Positions 58,308 through 64,000 of a stretch of DNA of 64,000 bases are shown here, one piece after another (the first letter of the stretch is position 1; every line of letters starts with the position of its first letter). Source of the DNA: Proteobacteria bacterium SG_bin6 (GTDB lineage Bacteria > Pseudomonadota > Alphaproteobacteria > Sphingomonadales > Sphingomonadaceae). Below the pieces are notes generated by a model, which saw nothing but the letters and a program-made list of their open reading frames with translations, made no database searches and was not told where the DNA came from. The stretch covers positions 40,368-104,367 of the forward strand of contig LWDJ01000036.1 of NCBI GenBank assembly GCA_002083435.1, in the 5' to 3' direction. Made by a program: the position numbers and the translations under genes.

Positions 58308-61300
58308 CTATTCGGCCGGCTGGATCGCGCCGCCGCCGCGATAGTCGATCGGGCGGGGATCGGCCGGGCCGCCGACGACGCTGCTGCCATCGTCACCCGG
58401 CTGGTAAGTGAGCAGCCGGCGCGACAGGCGCGGCGCGATCCAGCCCTCCAGCCCAACCGCGAGCGAGAAGCCAGCGGGCACGATCAGCAGGGTGAGAAGC
58501 GTCGACAGCGACAGGCCGCCGATCACCGTGACGCCCATCGGCGCGCGCCAGCTGCCATCGCCGGTGAGCGAGAGCGCCACCGGCACCATGCCCGCGACCA
58601 TCGCGACCGTGGTCATCACGATCGGCTGGGCGCGCTTGTGCCCCGCGTCGAGGATCGCGGCGGTGCGATCGACCCCCTTCGCCATTTCTTCCAGCGCGAA
58701 GTCGATCAGCAGGATCGAGTTCTTGGCGACGATGCCGAACAGCATCAGCAGCCCGATGAACACCGGCATCGACACCGCGTCGCCGGTGAAGCGCAGCGCG
58801 ATCGCCGAGCCCAGCGGCGCCAGCAGCAGCGACGCCAGGTTCACCATCGGCGGCATCAGCCGCTTGTAGAGCAGCACCAGCACCGCGAACACGAGCAGGA
58901 TGCCCGAGATCACCGCGATCACGAAATTCATGATCAGCTCGGCCTGCCACTTCGCCTCGCCCAGTTTCAGCTGGGTGACGCCCACCGGCAGATTCTTGAT
59001 CGCGGGCAGCGCCTGGATCTTGGGCATCGCGTCGCCCGTCACCTTGCCGGGCGCCAGATCGGCGCCGATCGTGATACGCCGCGTCAGGTTGGCGCGCTGG
59101 ATCAGCGTCGGCCCCGCGCCAAAGCTGATCTCGGCGACCGATTTGAGCGGCACCGAGCCCCCCGTCGCGGTGGGCACCGGCAGATTTTCGATCGTCGACA
59201 GATTGCGGCGGGAATTCTCGCTCAGCGCGACACGGATCGGAATCTGGCGGTCCGACAGCGAGAATTTGGCCGTGTTCTGGTCGATATCACCCAGCGTCGC
59301 GATCCGGATCGACTGGCTGAGCGCGGCGGTGCTCACCCCCAGATCGGCGGCGAGATCGAGCCGCGGCTTGATCGTGATCTCGGGGCGCTGAAGATCGCCC
59401 ACCACGCGCGGCGCGCGCAGTTCGGGGATCTCGGCCATTTCCTCGACCAGCCGGTTGGCGCTTTGCGTCAGCAGCGCTGGGTCGCTGCCGCCGAGCGTGA
59501 TGGTGATGTCACGCCCCGACGATCCGCCGCCGCCCTGTGACTGGAAGAACACCCGGGCATCGGGGATCGCCGCCAGTTTCGGCGCATAGGCACGCTCGAA
59601 CTCGGTCGAGGTGCGCGTGCGGTCGCGGCTTAGCGTGAGGAAGATGCCCGCGCTCGCCGGATCAACGCTGATGAACGCCGATCGCACCTCGGGCGCCGAC
59701 TGCACCGCCGCCAGCGCCTGTTCGGCGGTGCGCCGCGTCTGCTCGACGGTGGTACCCGGCGCCATCGTGATCTGGATCTGGCTGAAATCATTGTTGAGCT
59801 TGGGCTGGAACGCGGTCGGGATCGGGTTCAACAGCCCTGGCACGCCCATGAACAGGCCGATCATCACGACGAACGACAGGCCGCCGATGCCCACCGTCTT
59901 CCAGCGGTGGCGCATCGTCCAGCGCAGCGCGACCATATAGCCGTCCATCAGGAAGCCTTCGCCATGTTCGGCATGGCCCTTCGCCTTCAGGAAATAGGCG
60001 GCGATCATCGGCGTGATCATCCGCGCGACACCCAGACTGAGCAACACGGCGATCACGACGGTGAGCCCGAAATTCTTGAAGAACTGCCCCGAAATCCCCG
60101 GCATCAGCGCGACCGGCAGGAACACTGCGACGATCGACATGGTGGTGGCGAGCACCGCCAGACCAATCTCGTCGGCGGCGTCGATCGCTGCCTGATAGGC
60201 AGTTTTGCCCATCCGCATGTGGCGCACGATATTCTCGATCTCGACGATCGCGTCATCCACCAGCACGCCCGCGACCAGGCTGAGCGCAAGCAGGCTGAGG
60301 AAGTTCAGCGTGAAACCAATAAGGTCCATGAACCAGAAGGCCGGGATCGCCGACAGCGGAATCGCGATCGACGAGATCACCGTCGCGCGCCAATCGCGCA
60401 GGAAGAGCAGCACGACGAGCACCGCGAGCACCGCGCCCTCGATCATCGCCTCGATCGCCGAATGATATTGCGTCTCGGTCTGGTGCGCCGAGGTCCACAG
60501 CTCGGTGAACTTGACCTTGGGGTTCACCTTTTCAAGCTCGCGCAGCGCCTTGGTCGCTTCCTTGAACACCGACAGGTCCGACGCGCCCTTGGCGCGCTTG
60601 ATGTCGAAAGCGAGCACCTGATGGCCGTTCATCAGCGCCAGCGCGCGCTGTTCGCCGTAGAGATCCTTCACATCGGCGATGTCGGACAATTTCACCCGGC
60701 GGCCATTGCCGACCGCGATCTCGGTATCGGCGAGCGTCGCCGCGCTGCGGGCATTGGCGAGCACGCGCACCGATTGTTCGGACCCCGCGATCTCGGCGCG
60801 ACCACCCGCCGCATTCAGGTTCATCGCGCGCAGCTGCTGGTTCACCTGCACCGCGGTCAGCCCCAGCGATTGCAGCTTCAGCGGATCGAGGATCACCCGG
60901 ATCTCGCGGCTGACGCCGCCGGTGCGCTTCACTTCGGCCAGGCCGCTGATCGAGCGCAGCTTCTTGGAGACGGTATCGTCGACATACCAGCTGAGCTGCT
61001 CGAGCGTCAGGTCGGTGCCCTCGGCGGAGAAGAAAGCGAGCGAATCATTGCCGGCGTCGACGCGGGTGACCTGCGGCTCGAGGATGCCGTCGGGCAGCTC
61101 GCCGCGAATCTGGGCGACGGCGTTGCGCACGTCGTTCACCGCGCGATCGACCGGAGTGCCGATCTTGAAGGTCACGAAGGTGCGGCTGAACCCTTCGCCG
61201 ATCGAGGAATTCACGTCCTCGATGCCGTTGATGTTACGCACGGCAGTCTCGACCTTGCGCGTCACCTGGTTCTCGAGCTCGGTGGGCGCCGCGCCCGGCT

Positions 61301-61460
61301 GGCTGATCTCGATAAACGCCGCCGGGAAATCGATGTCGGGATTGTCCGCGACGGTCATCCGCGAGAAGCTGACGAGCCCGGCGATGAGCAGCGCCACGAA
61401 CAGCACCAGCGGCGGCACCGGGTTGCGGATCGACCAGGCCGAGATGTTGCGGAAACCCAT
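58308..61460 (-). CDS. RND efflux permease, HAE1 family
   Basis: A 1050-residue inner-membrane proton-driven drug pump with twelve helices and two large periplasmic loops. Proton-relay residues are visible: the Asp pair in GVLVDDAIVEIENI of helix 4 and the Lys of KNSILLIDFA in helix 10. The FVGIPGL-like and LxxxP blocks are typical. It follows the adaptor gene by 23 bases. No outer-membrane channel gene is adjacent. Substrates not predictable. Confidence 0.95.
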   Translation of the reverse strand: MGFRNISAWSIRNPVPPLVLFVALLIAGLVSFSRMTVADNPDIDFPAAFIEISQPGAAPTELENQVTRKVETAVRNINGIEDVNSSIGEGFSRTFVTFKIGTPVDRAVNDVRNAVAQIRGELPDGILEPQVTRVDAGNDSLAFFSAEGTDLTLEQLSWYVDDTVSKKLRSISGLAEVKRTGGVSREIRVILDPLKLQSLGLTAVQVNQQLRAMNLNAAGGRAEIAGSEQSVRVLANARSAATLADTEIAVGNGRRVKLSDIADVKDLYGEQRALALMNGHQVLAFDIKRAKGASDLSVFKEATKALRELEKVNPKVKFTELWTSAHQTETQYHSAIEAMIEGAVLAVLVVLLFLRDWRATVISSIAIPLSAIPAFWFMDLIGFTLNFLSLLALSLVAGVLVDDAIVEIENIVRHMRMGKTAYQAAIDAADEIGLAVLATTMSIVAVFLPVALMPGISGQFFKNFGLTVVIAVLLSLGVARMITPMIAAYFLKAKGHAEHGEGFLMDGYMVALRWTMRHRWKTVGIGGLSFVVMIGLFMGVPGLLNPIPTAFQPKLNNDFSQIQITMAPGTTVEQTRRTAEQALAAVQSAPEVRSAFISVDPASAGIFLTLSRDRTRTSTEFERAYAPKLAAIPDARVFFQSQGGGGSSGRDITITLGGSDPALLTQSANRLVEEMAEIPELRAPRVVGDLQRPEITIKPRLDLAADLGVSTAALSQSIRIATLGDIDQNTAKFSLSDRQIPIRVALSENSRRNLSTIENLPVPTATGGSVPLKSVAEISFGAGPTLIQRANLTRRITIGADLAPGKVTGDAMPKIQALPAIKNLPVGVTQLKLGEAKWQAELIMNFVIAVISGILLVFAVLVLLYKRLMPPMVNLASLLLAPLGSAIALRFTGDAVSMPVFIGLLMLFGIVAKNSILLIDFALEEMAKGVDRTAAILDAGHKRAQPIVMTTVAMVAGMVPVALSLTGDGSWRAPMGVTVIGGLSLSTLLTLLIVPAGFSLAVGLEGWIAPRLSRRLLTYQPGDDGSSVVGGPADPRPIDYRGGGAIQPAE

Positions 61461-61483
61461 GCTGCCAATCCTTGCTCGAAACT

Positions 61484-62650
61484 CTAGCGCGCGGGCTTGG
61501 CCGCGACCGGGATCACCTTCTGCCCCGGGTTGAGGAACGCACCCGCCGAAGCGACGACGCGCTCGTCGCCCGCCAGCCCCTGGGTGATCGCGACCCCGGC
61601 GTCGGATACCACGCCAACCTTGATCGCGCGGCGCTCGACCTTGTTGTCCGCGCCGACGACGTACACATAGTTACCCTTGTCGTCGCTTTGTACCGCGCTT
61701 TGCGGCAGCAGCGGCGCGCTGGCGTTGCCGGCGACGATCGTCGCGCCGGCGAAGCCGCCGGGACGGAGCATCGGATCATAGCCGAGCGCGATCCGCGCGG
61801 TGCCGAGCCGGCTCTGCGGATCGATCACGGGCGATACCTGCCAGATCCGACCCGCGAAGCTGCGCGAGGCGCCGACCGGCGTCACCTCGGCGGTCGCGCC
61901 GACCTTCAGCTGGGCGAGATCGCCCTCGGCCAATGCCGCGCGCAGTTCGAGCTCACCGCCCTTGGCAAGGCGGAACAAGGTGCCCGAGGCGGGACCGACC
62001 ACCTGGCCGGGCTCGACCGCGCGGGTCAGCACCAGCCCGGCCGCCGGAGCGCGGATCGCCAACCGCGCGGTGCGCGCGCGGGTCTCGCCCAGTTGCGCCT
62101 CGGCCACTTTCACCCGCGCGAGTGCGGCGTCGCGCGTCGCCGTCCGGCGATCGAGATCGGCCTTCGAGATGAAGCCGCGCGCGACCAATGTCTGCGCGCG
62201 ATCAAGCTCCGATTGCGCCAGCCGGGCATCGGCTTGAGCGACCGAAATGCTCGCCGCGAGCTGCGCCTGGGTCTGCACCTGCACCGAGCGATTGATCGTC
62301 GCGAGCACCTGGCCGGCGCGCACCCAGTCGCCCGGCTGGACGAGCACCGCATCGACCAAACCGCCTTCGCCGACCACGCCGACCGGCATGTCGACGCGCG
62401 CCGCGAGCGTGCCGGTCGCGGTCACTTCGCGCGCAACCTGCTGGCGGCCGGGCACGATCACCGTGACGCTCGGCGCCTGGGGGGCGGCGGGTGCGTCAAC
62501 CGGGCGGCTGTGGCTGGTGAACCACCACAGCAGCGCGACCGCCGCGACGGCGGCCACGGCAAGGATGTACCACATCGCGCGCGAGCGCTTCGCCGGCACC
62601 TGGTCGGTCAATAGCTGTGCGTCCATCAATCTGCCCGGCTCGTAATTCAT
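61484..62650 (-). CDS. RND efflux periplasmic adaptor
   Basis: A 388-residue membrane-fusion protein with one N-terminal helix (about 26-45), beta-barrel and lipoyl parts (PVGVVGEGGLVDAVLVQPGDWVRAGQVLATI) and a helical hairpin (LAASISVAQADARLAQSELDRAQTLVARG). It couples the RND pump to an outer-membrane channel. The ATG at 62650 lies seven bases after GGAAGGG; a GTG two codons earlier is also possible. Confidence 0.94.
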   Translation of the reverse strand: MNYEPGRLMDAQLLTDQVPAKRSRAMWYILAVAAVAAVALLWWFTSHSRPVDAPAAPQAPSVTVIVPGRQQVAREVTATGTLAARVDMPVGVVGEGGLVDAVLVQPGDWVRAGQVLATINRSVQVQTQAQLAASISVAQADARLAQSELDRAQTLVARGFISKADLDRRTATRDAALARVKVAEAQLGETRARTARLAIRAPAAGLVLTRAVEPGQVVGPASGTLFRLAKGGELELRAALAEGDLAQLKVGATAEVTPVGASRSFAGRIWQVSPVIDPQSRLGTARIALGYDPMLRPGGFAGATIVAGNASAPLLPQSAVQSDDKGNYVYVVGADNKVERRAIKVGVVSDAGVAITQGLAGDERVVASAGAFLNPGQKVIPVAAKPAR

Positions 62651-62700
62651 CACCACGCCCTTCCAGCGCCATCGCAGCGCACGACGCGCGATGTCTTGCT

Positions 62701-62729
62701 GTATTAGACTATTATGTCACCTGCCTCAA
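62701..62729 (-). promoter_or_regulatory. Candidate promoter of the RND operon
   Basis: On the minus strand TTGAGG (62729-62724) and TAATAC (62706-62701) are 17 bases apart, about 45 bases before the adaptor start. The spacer has GACATAATAGTC. The remaining 190 bases to the divergent gene at 62918 hold no gene I can recognise and no separate regulator. Confidence 0.45.
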
Positions 62730-62917
62730 GGCCTGTCGCCGTGGCCGGCTGCCCTTGCGGATTTCGGTACTTTTTGCAAGCTTTTCGGCATGTTGCTTGA
62801 AACATTGCGCTTTCCCAAGCGACAAGGGTCCGGCGGCGAACCGTTCAGCTTGGAGCGATCCTCGCTCCGGCAGAATCGTCCACGGGCCGAATCGCCCGGA
62901 CAATCGAGGAGCAGCGA

Positions 62918-63628
62918 ATGCGTGGGTTGATTTGGGCGATGGCGATGGCGGCGGCACCGGCGGCGGCGGGAGCGCAACTGCCGCCGGGCAGCGTGCTCCC
63001 GGAAGGGACGCTGCTCGACGTGCAGGCCGAAGGCAAGGTACGTCGCGAGCCCGACCAGGCGCAGCTGAGCGCGGGCGTGGTCGCGCGGGCGGCGACGGCG
63101 GCGGTGGCGATGCAGGCCCAGGCGACGCGGATGCAAGGCGTGCTCGCCGCGCTCGATCGCGCCGGGATCGCCCGTGGCGACGTGCAGACCACGCGCGTCT
63201 CGCTCCAGCCGCAATATCGCTATGCCGACAATCAGCCGCCAGCGATCACCGGCTATCAAGCGACGAGCACGGTCAGCGTGCGGTTCCGCGACATCGCGCG
63301 CAGTGGCGCCGCGCTCGACGCGCTGGTGGCGGCGGGCGCCAATCAGATCGAGGGGCCAACGCTGGGCTTCGGCGACCCCGAAGCGGTGCTCGACGAGGCA
63401 CGGCGCGACGCGGTGGCGCGCGCGCGGGCACGGGCCGAGCTTTATGCAAGGGCAGCGGGGCTGCGGGTGGCGCGGATCGTGTCGATCAGCGAAGGCGGGC
63501 CGTTGCTGTCGCCGCCGATGCCCGTCGCTTACGGGCTCGCGCGGGTTCAGGCCAAGGCGGATACCGAAATTCGCGCTGGCGAGAGCGAGGTCGGCGCGAC
63601 GCTTTCGGTGCGCTTCCTCCTCCAATAA
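62918..63628 (+). CDS. SIMPL domain protein (DUF541)
   Basis: A 236-residue exported protein: signal peptide (cleavage near AGA-Q), then the SIMPL fold (about 35-235) with DVQAEGKVRREPDQAQLSAGV, QTTRVSLQPQYRY and TSTVSVRFRDI. Relatives (e.g. BP26, YggE) form periplasmic oligomeric rings linked with stress. The ATG at 62918 begins the signal. A hairpin follows. Confidence 0.9.
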   Translation: MRGLIWAMAMAAAPAAAGAQLPPGSVLPEGTLLDVQAEGKVRREPDQAQLSAGVVARAATAAVAMQAQATRMQGVLAALDRAGIARGDVQTTRVSLQPQYRYADNQPPAITGYQATSTVSVRFRDIARSGAALDALVAAGANQIEGPTLGFGDPEAVLDEARRDAVARARARAELYARAAGLRVARIVSISEGGPLLSPPMPVAYGLARVQAKADTEIRAGESEVGATLSVRFLLQ

Positions 63629-63654
63629 AAACGGGCCGGCACCGAGGCCGGCCC
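63627..63654 (-). terminator. Intrinsic terminator for the GlsB-like gene
   Basis: GGGCCGGC and GCCGGCCC (63633-63640, 63647-63654) form an 8-bp stem; on the minus strand it is followed by GTTTTT. It ends transcription of the gene at 63683 and may also stop the convergent SIMPL gene. Confidence 0.8.
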
Positions 63655-63682
63655 ATCACCATCGGGAGCAATTTTCGACGGT

Positions 63683-63943
63683 CTAGCGTACAGCGCCGCG
63701 CCGCACGAGATTGACCAGCGCGAGCAGAATGATCGCACCGACCAACGAAGTAATGAATGAATAGACGGTAATCCCGTCATTGATCGAACCGCGGAACAGC
63801 AGCCCGCCGATGAACGCGCCGATAATGCCGACGACGATGTTCAACACCAAACCCTGCTGGGCGTCGGTGCGCATCACCAAGCTCGCCAGCCAGCCAACAA
63901 CACCGCCGACCACGAGCCACACGATTAGGCCAATGAGATCCAT
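63683..63943 (-). CDS. GlsB/YeaQ/YmgE family stress-response membrane protein
   Basis: An 86-residue membrane protein with three helices and the family's repeated Gly pattern (GGVVGWLASLVM, VVGIIGAFIGGLLF, SFITSLVGAIILLALVNLV). GGAGG lies nine bases before the ATG at 63943. Members are induced by general stress; the promoter lies beyond or at the window edge, so this cannot be checked here. Confidence 0.93.
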   Translation of the reverse strand: MDLIGLIVWLVVGGVVGWLASLVMRTDAQQGLVLNIVVGIIGAFIGGLLFRGSINDGITVYSFITSLVGAIILLALVNLVRRGAVR

Positions 63944-64000
63944 GACGTTTCGCCTCCACTGCCACACCCGGACGTGGCCGGGCAGATGCGGTAGAGACGC

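Noticed and set aside
59907..61487. 526-codon open frame opposite the RND permease
   Set aside because: Antisense shadow with no domain; the RND gene is complete and conserved.
1..64000. tRNA, rRNA, CRISPR, prophage and insertion sequences
   Set aside because: I looked for cloverleaf ends, regularly spaced repeats, integrases and transposase-like frames in all gaps and found none.

Overview
The window is 64 kb of GC-rich chromosomal DNA from what is most likely a Sphingomonas-like alphaproteobacterium (Sphingomonadales). This rests on the mix of genes and protein styles: a two-gene egtB-egtD ergothioneine pathway, a ZnuD-like TonB-dependent receptor, an Mla lipid-transport operon with a STAS-type MlaE, many short intergenic palindromes, and two close matches to the alphaproteobacterial EcfG general-stress promoter. 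I see no rRNA, tRNA, CRISPR array, prophage, integrase or insertion sequence. The genes are densely packed, no gene-free stretch exceeds about 300 bases, and most of the content is core and lifestyle metabolism rather than an accessory island.

Layout. 0-8 kb: the end of an unknown gene, a GH68 levansucrase divergent from an orphan molybdopterin oxidoreductase subunit coupled to ferrochelatase (hemH), acetoacetyl-CoA reductase, a Tyr-rich glycine-zipper protein, a phytase-like esterase, rpmB and tadA. 8-20 kb: NnrU-like protein, POT peptide transporter, nitroreductase, YtrA-type GntR regulator, a four-cysteine small protein with an EcfG-type promoter, acyl-CoA dehydrogenase, tsaC, msrA, galE, a metal-type TonB receptor, a CitE-like lyase and an HNH nuclease. 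20-33 kb: gluQRS, a twin-TM protein, a cobalamin adenosyltransferase that appears to start at CTG, egtB, egtD, 3-hydroxyacyl-CoA dehydrogenase, a GlcG-like protein, a MerR/TipAS regulator, nucleoside transporter, SCP2 protein, sulfatase, isoaspartyl peptidase, acyltransferase and ispG.

33-42 kb holds three HxlR regulators, each divergent from a small catabolic or detoxifying enzyme (MBL hydrolase, RidA, tautomerase), plus a retropepsin-like protease, amidohydrolase, EamA transporter, two tandem GNAT enzymes and a HerA-like ATPase. 42-50 kb is envelope quality control and Fe-S assembly (HtrA/DegP, HflC-HflK, Mrp), with a CoA-binding protein, PilZ protein, MFS transporter and ThpR. 50-58 kb carries a Bax-inhibitor-1 protein, a second EcfG-promoter gene, an unknown 183-residue protein, the Mla-type operon, a HAD phosphatase and a DUF445 protein. 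58-64 kb is an RND efflux pair, a SIMPL protein and a GlsB/YeaQ stress membrane protein.

The most informative non-coding signals are: two GGAAC-N17-(C/G)GTT promoters in front of small proteins of unknown function; a MerR-type promoter with a 19-bp spacer and internal dyad that predicts a leaderless mRNA; an 18-bp LacI-like palindrome between the levansucrase and oxidoreductase genes; a 100-bp composite inverted repeat; and other nested palindromes, all between convergent genes. No obviously new multi-gene defence or mobile system is visible. The best leads are regulatory and gene-structure anomalies.
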